Positions 48,236-57,746 of a stretch of DNA of 64,000 nt are shown here, one piece after another. The notes below the pieces were generated by a model, which did not search any database, was not told the origin of the DNA, and was given only the letters and a program-made list of their open reading frames with translations. Position 1 is the stretch's first letter; every line of letters starts with the position of its first letter. Position numbers and translations under genes: made by a program. Location of the stretch: assembly GCF_003590095.1 (NCBI RefSeq), contig NC_039494.1:4030001-4094000 (forward strand), read 5' to 3'. Source of the DNA: Trichoplusia ni. Lineage: Eukaryota > Arthropoda > Insecta > Lepidoptera > Noctuidae.

Positions 48236-51200
48236 ATTTTAATATACCTACCTATTTTGTTTTTTCTATTTTCTTACCCTCTTTACCCTAAAAAATTCAA
48301 CCTCATAAATTTTACCTTCTACACTACTCGAAACAACCCTGCCAAGTGACACACCTTCAATCGCCAACTTTGATAGAAAACGTTTCTTTAGTCTTGTTAC
48401 TACTAACGCAATGATGCGTTTTCCATGAAAGATAAGTGTAGTATGTATGTTACTTAATTGCAGGGCAGGTATTAAATAACACATTTTTATTATTGCTAAT
48501 ATTCGATTTCAATTTGTTAAATCTTATAGCTCAATTAACTATTCTAAATATAAGTAAGTCTCTATTTACGTAACGAAGAAAATGAATTTAATTTCATATC
48601 AAGATTGCAAAGAACGCTACACTTTGACTTTCTTCATGACAACCTAAGACATAGGTCTACTATGTAGTGTAATTAATGTTACAAAACTTTATACTATGAC
48701 CTCTGCAAAATTACTGCAACTTACGTATTATAATTTAAGCAAAAAGGGCCGATGGATACCATAATAAAGACTGTCTTTACAATGAGTAGGTGCTAACAAA
48801 AATATATTGCTAATAATTACGTTTTAATAACTACCAAAAATAAATGATTCGAATGCTAACAAGCGCAGCTAAAGTGAGTGAAAAAGATTACCAATGAACA
48901 CTTTAAAATTAGTGTCATTTCTCTTTTTTATATGAAGACAATGATTTAACTAAAGTCTTAAAGGGACTTGTAGTTAAATCATTGTTTTACTGTAAAAACC
49001 AAAAAAAAAATTATACATGTTTGTTCCTATAAAAGCCATTCATCAAATTTGGCGCAGTAGTTTTTTGTAAAAGACGTATGTTGCGTACAGTAACCATGTC
49101 AAAGATGGACAGTTGTAGAACGGTTGCGGGATCTTTATTAAAACCTCATTTGTGATAAATAGTCTGCAGCCTCATTCTCAATAATAATAAAAACGTTATT
49201 ATTTTCAGTAGACCTAAAATAGACACACTGGAAATGTTAAAGTACAGATCCAATAACTCTCGAGTAACGCTCAATTAAAATGTCATTCCCAGAAGAAAAA
49301 CCGTGAAGAAGCTAAATAAATTACCCTTTCAAATAATACTTAATAGTCGGCTAAAATATGCGTCAAAAACCGCAGGATGGTTACTTAAAAATAATAAACC
49401 TTCATCTACAGAAACTTTATAAAGTGAAAATATTGTATATCTACGCTGTTGACGCATTCAAACCTATAATTTTAACTTACAATTAACAAAAATGTACAAA
49501 AACACACAGTAAAAAGTACAAATATGATTTATTAAACTCTTCCATAAAACCTCTATAATTAAAAGTAGTTTTCTATTCAAACAATAAAGATACAAAAACC
49601 TGCAATATTAAACCTCTATTAAACTCTATTAAACCTCTACAATTAAAATAGTCCTACCTAGTTTTGAAGATGTCAAGATAGTAATTTTTGAGACGTAAGT
49701 AATAAGCGATTGTGGTATAGATAACAAGGTTCAGTTTCCTGTAAAATCTAACTAGATAATGTGTGATGATAAGCTTAATGCTGGAGAGCTCGTTGCGACG
49801 TATCTCTCCAGCCAAAGCTATGGACGGGTGTTATTAAGAAATGTCCAAAGCGATGATTTTGCTAAGAATAAACAACATGTACTGAGTTTTACTGTCGTTT
49901 TCTTGCCGATGACATAGTTATTTTACTTATAACCTATTACTACAAACTCAAACAGTGCATTATGTTTCTTATATATTCAAGGAATAAGCAATGATGTTTA
50001 TTGTAACCTCAACTTCCAACTGAAATACATTAATGGTTCAACAGCCACTTTAAGTAGTAACACTTTAGGAATACATTATTTTTTTCTGGTTAATTATTTA
50101 TTTCTCAGAACTATTCAGAATTCGATACTTTAAGATGTCTCGCAATTATAGATTGAACAAAGAGAAACTCAAGCTTTTGTAAATTAGATAGAATAATAAC
50201 GGTGAAAACAGGAAAACGCCTACAAGCCTAGTTTTCAATCTGAATCCGACCCTAAGCTATGGAAAGAGCTAAGTGCTAATATTGAACTAAATACTTAATA
50301 TACTTCTGAGTATGCATTTATTCGTTCTAGTTATTTAGTATAATGACTAGCTGACCAACTTCCATTCCTATCGTCGGTAATTTTCGTCTTTGACAGTCAC
50401 AAATAACGTGTCTGTCTATTGGTAGGTAAAAGAATTGCATGAATCGGTTAAGTATTTCCTGAGACAATCTCATTGCAACGTTACAAACTTTTCTTTATAA
50501 TATTAGTCTTTGATTAAATAAACTGACTTATACACTATAAAAGCTGTTTGAATGTCCTCTATTATTGTTGTTTTAAAATCACATTGATAAACACAGTCGT
50601 GTTTCAAAGTCACTGAAATCTATTTTAAACGTGTGGGTAGAGTCGTTATAAATAGAGTATACTTTAGGAGAGCCGTTTTAGGAACGATGACTGTTATTAT
50701 TTATTTTTATAATAATATTTTTAAGATTTTATTTTAATTTTGAAAACTTTTGGAATACCACGGAGATATTAATGGATAGCTCTAGATCAGTAGCTTTTTT
50801 GTTAGTAGGTACTTCGATAGACCGAATACGAAAACATCAATATGTTTTAATAACTGTAAAATGTTTTGTTATCTCCACTTAAATATACAGGTCTCTACTA
50901 AAATATGTATTAAGGTACCTACAAAAGAGTCAGTTTCATTATTATTAGCTTTTATCATGTGTCAAGCCTATCTAGTATCTGCTTTTCAATATTCGGAAAT
51001 AAGTCGTGTCTCTGTAATAGTCTATGTCAAGGTTTATTATTCAAATATAAATTTATGTCGAGTACTAAATTCCTTGGCAGTGATCATCTACGACTAAGAT
51101 CATTTCTAAAAGAGTCAAAACTTAAAACATTTATATTGCCTAATTATGATAAATCACAAAATATTAATAAGTGATACCTATAATTTGAGAATTTATTTAT

Positions 51201-52570
51201 TAATTTATTTATTTAATTATCACACTAATCTACCATTAAAGGTTACTTAACCTAATGCGGTAGCTAGGACTTAACGAAGGTCTAAGTATTTTTGTGAACT
51301 AGGGTTTCAAAGATTGAATTATTATGCACATAGTTGCAGGTCTAAATTCAATTGAAATCACGATTGAAACAGATCAATAATGCATTAAGTACATAAACTT
51401 CAAAAAGCTCAACTTTCTAACATGTATACTCTACTTTCTGCTTAATCTATTTCCAGCAATCACCTTCATACTAACGAAAGGCTGTTATAATTTCTACAAA
51501 AGCATTGAAAATATAAATTCTAAATTGATTTGATGACTAGTGACGTGTTTCGACCGCCTACAAGGCGATATTCCTCCTACACTAAAATGATTCATACGTT
51601 CGAGAAGTATAATAACGAACTCTTTACTATATTAGTCTAGGTAAAATTGTAACAGATAAGTGGGAAGGAAATTTCTCAAAGTTACGCCAACTGGCACACG
51701 ATAATCGCGAGACATCTTTTGATCATCCAAAAGCAAAATTCAAAGAGTGCACATTACATCCTTTGATGAGTTTGGAATTTTTTTTTGCTCGTATCTTACG
51801 CTGCAGATTTTAAAGGCTGTTTCTACTTCTAGACATTGACATAATATTTAAAATTATGACTCACCCATACCATTTTTCACAATTTTTTATTCGCTGAAAA
51901 TATCTACGTTATTTCCGTGTAAACAAACATTATAACAATAACACGATATATTTTATTTTTATGATTTTAATATTTCTTCTCTACTTTCGTAAAATTCGAA
52001 TTCGAACACAACATTTTTTTTCAAGAACTTAGCAAACTAATCAAACGTCATTTTTTTGCCATAAGGGACCTGTTTGGTTGAAATCAGCCAGACACATTTA
52101 ATGTGATGCCTAAAGGATATAATAATATTGATCCTCTTTAATAATGGCCTATTTTGCTCTATCGTAATGCCTTAACTTTAAATAACAGCAATGTGTGGAC
52201 GCTTAGTGGTTAGGCAGGAATAAACAGTGACTGATAAGATCCCAGACTTAATTTTAAAATAAAAGATATTTATATCCTAAACGGTACGGATTTAATGTTT
52301 ATCTTATATTGAATCAGACCTAGATACTCCTTACAAATTGCCTTACAACTACAAATCATAACAAATAATCATAATAATAGAATATAGAGCAAAAAAGTAG
52401 CTTGGACACTTTTATTAGTATCTATGAGTTGCCCAGTTTACAAAGAAATGCCCAGCTATAAACGGATGCAGATTTGTTTGTTTGTAAACAATTAACGCTT
52501 CTTGTAGTTAAATGTTCTGTTCAAATAAGTCATTCTTTATTCGATCTCAAAAATGCCGCAGCGTCCAATC
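48236..52570. other. Intergenic spacer between the hsp70 copies
   Basis: AT-rich, no gene recognised. A long inverted repeat at 48938-48985 is listed separately. A 9-bp stem GCTGGAGAG/CTCTCCAGC lies at 49780-49812. Repeated AAACCTCT(A)TTAAA words lie at about 49551-49650. Short frames at 50861-51174 have no domains. Confidence 0.45.
48938..48985. repeat. Near-perfect 20-bp inverted repeat (hairpin)
   Basis: ACAATGATTTAACTAAAGTC (48938-48957) pairs with the segment 48965-48985 (GACTT, a single bulged G, then TAGTTAAATCATTGT), leaving a 7-nt loop. The arms are too short for a typical animal pre-miRNA with its loop. A solo foldback element or a regulatory hairpin is equally possible. Confidence 0.6.
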
Positions 52571-52574
52571 AATG

Positions 52575-52800
52575 TTTTATAGATGTTTCCGGAATACGCA
52601 TCATGTTCGCCCTAGTCGATCAATAACTTTGAACGAGATAGGCGACTACCGTTTCCAAAACATTCTAGAATCTAGTACTATAGGATAGAAAGAGACAAAC
52701 ATACGCGTTAGAAAAAGAGACTGATGACTGATGCTGAAGATTCTAGAATCTACTGCCACGACCGAAAGAGAGATAAATATATGATAGACAAGGCAGGCAC
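52575..52800. promoter_or_regulatory. Distal HSE module upstream of hsp70 copy B
   Basis: Heat-shock dyads TTCcgGAA (52587-52594), TTCtaGAA (52663-52670) and TTCtaGAA (52741-52748) are followed by GATAGAAAGAGACAA and GAGATAAATATATGATAGAC-type sequence. The region from 52662 resembles 45017-45165 upstream of copy A. TATAAAAC on the minus strand (52581-52574) lies 6 bp from the first dyad. The module is 1.2-1.4 kb upstream of the copy B start. It could be a distal enhancer, a leftward promoter, or a dispersed repeat carrying HSE-like words. Confidence 0.4.
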
Positions 52801-52957
52801 GAACAAACTTTTGCACGAATAGGGTTGCAAGCTTTCACAATTTGCACGAAATTAATCCACAATTTATTTTTGACAGTAAACAAAGTATTATTTCTTTTTA
52901 AGTTTTTGAAAGTATTTGTACATGAGAGTGCTAAGAATAGCTCGTACACAATATTTA

Positions 52958-53245
52958 CATACTTTATCAGCGGAAGCTCTAAAACGGCTGAAATATAATA
53001 ACCTTGTTGGTAATTATATTTTTGAGCCGTTTGGGGTTTAAACGTTCGGGACATGGGGACCAGGTGCAGGAGTTCTTTATAAAGAACTCGCAAAGCGTTT
53101 GGTCGACTCTACACGTGATCAGAAGGCTGGTCTATATTTAGCCCAAAGAATTAGCATTGCCATACAACGTGGCAATGCAGCCAGCCTTCTTTGCACGTTT
53201 CCCGACTTTTGCAAGGATGAAGATGTCTTTTTTGACGCTTTGTAA
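52958..53245 (+). pseudogene. Reverse-transcriptase-like C-terminal remnant
   Basis: One frame reads from about 52958 to TAA at 53243-53245: HTLSAEALKRLKYNN, then NYIFEPFGV, an in-frame TAA at 53039-53041, then TFGTWGPGAGVLYKELAKRL, DSTRDQKAGLYLAQRISIAI and QRGNAASLL, ending VFFDAL. The pattern KYxxLxxxYxFxPFxV..TFGxWGPxA...LAQRISIAIQRGNAAS matches, from memory, the end of reverse-transcriptase proteins of metazoan mobile elements. The 5' part is missing and a nonsense codon interrupts it, so it is dead. The tail from ELAKRL onward matches the minus-strand fragment at 3447-3607. A 116-codon minus-strand frame over the same DNA is its shadow. Confidence 0.6.
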
Positions 53246-53800
53246 ATAATATATATTTTTCTTTTTATACTGATATAGTTTTAAAAATGTAAATATTAAT
53301 TTAGTTTAATTTATTGCAAGAAGTACTTTATTAACAAACAAAACAATAGCAAATTATTACGCTGTCTGAAATTCACAGAAGGACGAAAAAAATATTCGAC
53401 AAAGTAAAAAAATAAATTTTTAATAGTTTTTTTATTACTTTCCTTTTTTGAATATTTTTATATCTTATAGAAATATTCTTTATGTAAATGCAGAACTTGC
53501 AACAAACTATTAATTAAGTATCTACATTAATTTTTGGTCTTCTATGCTTTGGACGAAGCAATTAATCTCTTTCTACACAATACCGTAATACCGTATAAAT
53601 GAATTTTAGAACACCTCTCGTCATTTAATGAGATAACTGATAGTTACAATTAATAGAACTAATATGCAACCCATATTATAAAAATTGACATTGCTGTGAT
53701 CACAAATCACAATACTGTGCAATCTACCTTAGGCTGGTCACCCTAAATATGAATAAGTGTTTTAGCTCTTTCTAACACATGAGTTTATCCTTTTCTTTTT
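53246..53800. other. Intergenic stretch before hsp70 copy B
   Basis: AT-rich; nothing recognised. Confidence 0.45.
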
Positions 53801-53807
53801 GCACGAT

Positions 53808-53981
53808 TTCTAGAACATTCCGACCGTCCTCGTCTCTGATTGGCTTGTTGTTAGTTTTCTAGAAGTTTCTGCTAAGCCTTGCTAGTGATTGGTAAGCGAG
53901 TTGCTTCCAGTAAATTCGAGAATCTGATTGGTCGTCACTCCAACAGTATATAAACCCGCGCGAACCGCGCCAAATCATTCA
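53808..53981 (+). promoter_or_regulatory. hsp70 copy B promoter (three HSEs, CCAAT, TATA, Inr)
   Basis: HSEs: 53808-53820 (TTCtaGAAcaTTC, perfect), 53857-53869 (TTCtaGAAgtTTC, perfect) and 53905-53922 (TTCcaGTAaaTTCgaGAA, one mismatch). Reverse CCAAT boxes lie at about 53839, 53887 and 53936. TATATAAA lies at 53947-53954 and an initiator at about 53981, the same 34-bp TATA-to-start spacing as copy A. Upstream of the TATA box the sequence is not alignable to copy A although the site types are the same. Confidence 0.9.
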
Positions 53982-54105
53982 GTATTTGAAAACGCAAACA
54001 AGAGAAAGGGAGACGAGAAGCGGTTTTAATACCGAGCAACTTTACTCAAAGCGAAATATCAACGAGTTTACTAATTGAAGAGATTAAGAAGATTCACACT
54101 ACAAA

Positions 54106-55998
54106 ATGCCAGCTATCGGAATTGATCTTGGTACTACCTACTCCTGCGTTGGAGTATGGCAGCACGGAAATGTGGAGATCATCGCCAACGACCAGGGCAA
54201 CAGAACCACTCCATCATACGTCGCCTTCACGGACACAGAACGCCTGATTGGAGATGCCGCCAAGAACCAGGTCGCCCTCAACCCAACCAACACGGTGTTC
54301 GACGCCAAACGACTCATCGGCCGCAAGTTTGACGACCCGAAGATCCAGCAGGACATGCAGCACTGGCCCTTCAGAGTAGTCAGCGACTGCGGGAAACCAA
54401 AGATTCAGGTCGACTTCAAAGGAGAAAAGAAAACGTTCGCGCCGGAGGAGATCAGCAGCATGGTCCTCACAAAAATGAAGGAAACAGCTGAAGCTTACCT
54501 CGGAAGTTCCATCCGCGATGCAGTCATCACAGTGCCAGCTTACTTCAACGACTCTCAGCGACAGGCAACCAAAGACGCCGGCGCTATCGCAGGTTTGAAT
54601 GTGCTGCGAATCATCAACGAACCCACCGCCGCCGCTCTCGCTTATGGTCTAGACAAGGACCTTAAAGGCGAGCGTAACGTTCTTATTTTCGACCTGGGTG
54701 GCGGTACCTTCGACGTGTCCATTCTCACAATTGACGAGGGCTCACTGTTCGAAGTAAGAGCAACTGCCGGCGACACGCACTTGGGAGGCGAGGACTTCGA
54801 CAACAGGCTGGTCAACCATCTTGCAGAAGAGTTCAAACGCAAGTACAAAAAGGACATCAAGAACAATGCGCGAGCGTTGCGCAGACTGCGCACTGCTGCT
54901 GAACGCGCCAAGCGCACTCTCTCATCGAGCACAGAAGCAAGCATCGAGATCGACGCGCTTCATGAGGGAATCGACTTCTACACACGGGTGTCTCGGGCAA
55001 GATTTGAAGAGCTCAATGCAGACCTGTTCCGTGGCACTCTTGAACCAGTCGAGAAGGCACTCAAGGATGCAAAACTTGACAAATCGTCCATTCATGACGT
55101 CGTGTTGGTCGGTGGATCTACTCGCATCCCCAAGATCCAAAATATGCTCCAGAACTACTTCTGCGGCAAAAAGCTGAACCTATCTATAAACCCTGATGAG
55201 GCAGTCGCATATGGTGCTGCTGTCCAGGCAGCTATACTGAGCGGAGAACAGCACTCGAAGATCCAAGATGTGCTGCTCGTCGACGTGGCGCCCCTGTCGC
55301 TTGGTATCGAAACTGCCGGTGGCGTGATGACAAAGATTGTTGAACGAAACGCGAAGATCCCCTGCAAACAATCACAGACGTTTACTACGTACTCTGACAA
55401 CCAGCCAGCAGTCACCATCCAGGTTTACGAGGGCGAGCGAGCCATGACTAAGGACAACAACCTGCTCGGCCGCTTCGACCTCACCGGTATCCCTCCGGCA
55501 CCTCGTGGAGTTCCCAAGATCGACGTCACCTTCGATCTTGACGCGAACGGTATCCTGAACGTATCCGCTAAAGAGAACAGCACCGGACGCAGTAAGAACA
55601 TCGTCATCAAGAATGACAAAGGTCGCCTGTCTCAGGCAGAGATAGACCGCATGTTGTCGGAGGCCGAGCGATACAAGGAAGAAGACGAGCGCCAGCGGGA
55701 GAGAGTAGCGTCACGGAACCAGTTTGAATCGTACATCTTCAGCGTGAAGCAAGCGCTAGACGACGCCGGAGACAAGCTGAGCGAGCAAGACAAACAGGAG
55801 GCACGGCGCGAGTGCGACGAGGCGCTCCGGTGGCTCGATAACAACACGCTCGCCGAGAAGGATGAGTACGAACACCGGCTGAAGGAGCTGCAGCGAGTGT
55901 GCTCGCCCGTCATGAGCAAGATGCACGGCGCGGCCGCCGGACAGGCGCCGGGTGGAAGGCCGGGCAATGCAGGACCCACCGTCGAGGAAGTAGACTAA
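54106..55998 (+). CDS. Hsp70: Inducible cytosolic Hsp70, copy B
   Basis: Second full-length 630-residue Hsp70, same strand as copy A and 6 kb downstream of its stop. All nucleotide-binding signatures, the linker and the terminal EEVD are intact. It differs from copy A at residues 134 (S for N) and 351 (Y for F), with only scattered silent changes. The 5' leader is also nearly identical apart from a short deletion just before the ATG. Such high identity bounded by unlike flanks points to a recent duplication or ongoing gene conversion. Expected role and regulation are as for copy A: HSF-driven, intronless, rapidly induced. The next gene, ABCD3, begins about 0.9 kb after this stop on the same strand. 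Confidence 0.98.
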   Translation: MPAIGIDLGTTYSCVGVWQHGNVEIIANDQGNRTTPSYVAFTDTERLIGDAAKNQVALNPTNTVFDAKRLIGRKFDDPKIQQDMQHWPFRVVSDCGKPKIQVDFKGEKKTFAPEEISSMVLTKMKETAEAYLGSSIRDAVITVPAYFNDSQRQATKDAGAIAGLNVLRIINEPTAAALAYGLDKDLKGERNVLIFDLGGGTFDVSILTIDEGSLFEVRATAGDTHLGGEDFDNRLVNHLAEEFKRKYKKDIKNNARALRRLRTAAERAKRTLSSSTEASIEIDALHEGIDFYTRVSRARFEELNADLFRGTLEPVEKALKDAKLDKSSIHDVVLVGGSTRIPKIQNMLQNYFCGKKLNLSINPDEAVAYGAAVQAAILSGEQHSKIQDVLLVDVAPLSLGIETAGGVMTKIVERNAKIPCKQSQTFTTYSDNQPAVTIQVYEGERAMTKDNNLLGRFDLTGIPPAPRGVPKIDVTFDLDANGILNVSAKENSTGRSKNIVIKNDKGRLSQAEIDRMLSEAERYKEEDERQRERVASRNQFESYIFSVKQALDDAGDKLSEQDKQEARRECDEALRWLDNNTLAEKDEYEHRLKELQRVCSPVMSKMHGAAAGQAPGGRPGNAGPTVEEVD

Positions 55999-56122
55999 AC
56001 TTGGAACGATCTCTCTCTAGTCCAATTCAATTGATTACTATGTAATTGCATTTGTAAATAGTAGATTGTAAGTTAATTTATTGTAATTTAAAAACCAACT
56101 GAAGATCATGTGCTGAAGACAA

Positions 56123-56128
56123 AATAAA
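56123..56128 (+). terminator. Poly(A) signal of hsp70 copy B
   Basis: AATAAA about 125 bp after the stop, at the matching place to copy A. Similarity between the copies ends here. Confidence 0.85.
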
Positions 56129-56135
56129 AAAATAT

Positions 56136-56904
56136 ATTAGTAATAAACTTTGTCTTTCTATTTACCTTAACAAAGAAACTAATAAAGAAAATTTTAGATT
56201 GGAGATTTAAGGGTGAAGAACCCTTGAAGAATTCAAACAATTTTTTTTCATATCCGAAAATTATTCCTACGTCCTATTTCATAACTTTTACATCATAATA
56301 GGTCCACAAAAAGCACGAAACAAAAACAACAATGTACCGTTTACCTTACTGTTCAGCTTTAAAGTCGATTCAATTTATGTTTGTGACTAAAGACCCTTAT
56401 ATTACGAGCAACATTTTTCACGTGTCACACGTAAAATTATAAAATTATGGATTACTTTTGTTTGATGCTTTAAAAATAAAAATCAAATGGATAAGAGTGC
56501 AAACATGAAAAATAATTTGGATTTCCACGATTACAATAGTACAAAAATAGTTACTACAATAGTAATAAATTTTGAAAATCGACTATAGCTTATGTAATTT
56601 TATCCTTGTCTCTGGTCAAGCTAAGTTTCTTTCTCTATTTTTACGTTGGACATTTCCAAACGTCAGGTGGTTTGACATTCAAATCAAATTGTTCCCATTC
56701 ATTGACACACGTCAAGAAGTCGACGTCTGGCGTTCGCATAAACTTCGACGTAAAATATCTCAATATTCACATTATAATTTATTATCGTTCTTGTGACGAC
56801 ATGGTATCACACCAGCATTCAGTGCTATAGTGCTTGTGATACAATTACGTGTTTTATTTTTTATTAAATGCTGTTATTCCATTAAAAACTAAAACACATT
56901 AGAA
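56136..56904 (+). promoter_or_regulatory. Spacer with promoter/5' leader of the ABCD3 gene
   Basis: About 770 bp between the hsp70 copy B poly(A) site and the ABCD3 ATG. No TATA box stands out. An initiator-like TTCAGT has its A at 56821, which would give an 84-nt leader. Open frames at 56572-56830 are overlapping shadows in AT-rich DNA. No HSE was found, as expected for a housekeeping gene. Confidence 0.35.
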
Positions 56905-57011
56905 ATGGCACCGAATTTTAGTAAAATTACTTCACGGACTGATGTTCAAATAGCTTTAGCAGCCTCTGCGGCTGTAAGTGCCTGGTTAATAAGGAATTCT
57001 CTTAATTCAAG
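56905..57011 (+). CDS. ABCD3: ABCD3/PMP70 peroxisomal ABC half-transporter, exon 1 (gene continues past window)
   Basis: First coding exon, residues 1-35 plus two bases: MAPNFSKITSRTDVQIALAA, then SAAVSAWLIRNSLNS. An in-frame TAA at 56890-56892 lies five codons upstream, fixing the start. The exon ends AG|GTAAGT. The layout matches the start of vertebrate PMP70 (MAAFSKYLTARNSS followed by a hydrophobic helix). In that family this region binds Pex19 for peroxisomal targeting. PMP70 is a half-size ABC transporter that imports long-chain and branched acyl-CoA into peroxisomes as a dimer. The four exons in this window cover 177 codons, roughly the first quarter of a protein of about 660 residues. 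The nucleotide-binding domain lies beyond 64000. Assignment is from remembered family alignment, strong across all four exons. Confidence 0.85.
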
Positions 57012-57305
57012 GTAAGTCTGTGATCCGTGGAAATATTTTCTAGTGAATTTCCATCTAGTTTAGTTTTTCTTAATAACGCAAGTTAAAGTTGAATGAAGTT
57101 GAAAAACCTAATTTAACATAATAAATATAATTTTATTATATTACTGTTTAGTAATTTCATTTATAATTTTTTTTACCAGAAATATAACATTCTGAAAATA
57201 TAAACAACCATCTTAATATGTTTTTTTTTCCAATTATGTTGTTATTTGGTAAACAAGATGTCTTAAAAATGCTTGATTCTGAATAAAGCTATGAATATAT
57301 TTCAG

Positions 57306-57563
57306 TAAGCGTAAAAATGCAAGACAGTCAAACCGCCCTTCACCTGAAGAGCAGATACAATACATGATAAAGGATAAGAACAAAAAAGGTCCAAAGGCAC
57401 AAGTTGATGCTCGGTTCCTGTCTGAACTGAAGACACTATGGAATATCATGATGCCTTCCATCTGGAGCAAGGAGTGCGGGTTCATGGCCCTCATAGCCTT
57501 CTCCTTGATATCAAGGTCCATGTGTGATCTGTGGCTCATTCAACATTCTACACTCATTGAAGG
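57306..57563 (+). CDS. ABCD3: ABCD3/PMP70 exon 2
   Basis: Residues 36-121 plus two bases, bounded by TTTCAG and GG|GTAAGT. A basic, hydrophilic linker (KRKNARQSNRPSPEEQ) is followed by RFLSELKTLWNIMMPSIWSK and the first transmembrane segment, about residues 94-115 (GFMALIAFSLISRSMCDLWL). Human PMP70 has the same order: FFSRLIQILKIMVPRTFCKE, then GYLVLIAVMLVSRTYCDVWM, then IQNGTLIES. Arg106 and the CD.W motif after the segment are conserved features. Intron 1 is short (294 bp). Confidence 0.93.
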
Positions 57564-57657
57564 GTAAGTCTTAATACATTTTTTATTAACTATTGGATAG
57601 GAGTTTTGGTTTGGTATTGCCAATCACCAATGCTAGTGCAGTATTGAGGGTTTGATA

Positions 57658-57746
57658 CACACTAAGGACTTTCCTGTTGCCTAAAAAAACTAGAATGAGG
57701 TTTAAATCCTCATTGGGCATGTACAAAGATTAAATTCCTTAGTGTG
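57658..57746. repeat. 89-bp foldback element in ABCD3 intron 2
   Basis: CACACTAAGGA (57658-57668) and TCCTTAGTGTG (57736-57746) are perfect inverted repeats. Nested inside is AATGAGG...CCTCATT around a TTTAAAT centre. It is either a tiny MITE or a foldback. It is too irregular for a confident miRNA call. Confidence 0.5.

Noticed and set aside
52743..53093. 116-codon minus-strand open frame
   Set aside because: Overlaps the better-supported plus-strand reverse-transcriptase remnant and is its antisense shadow.
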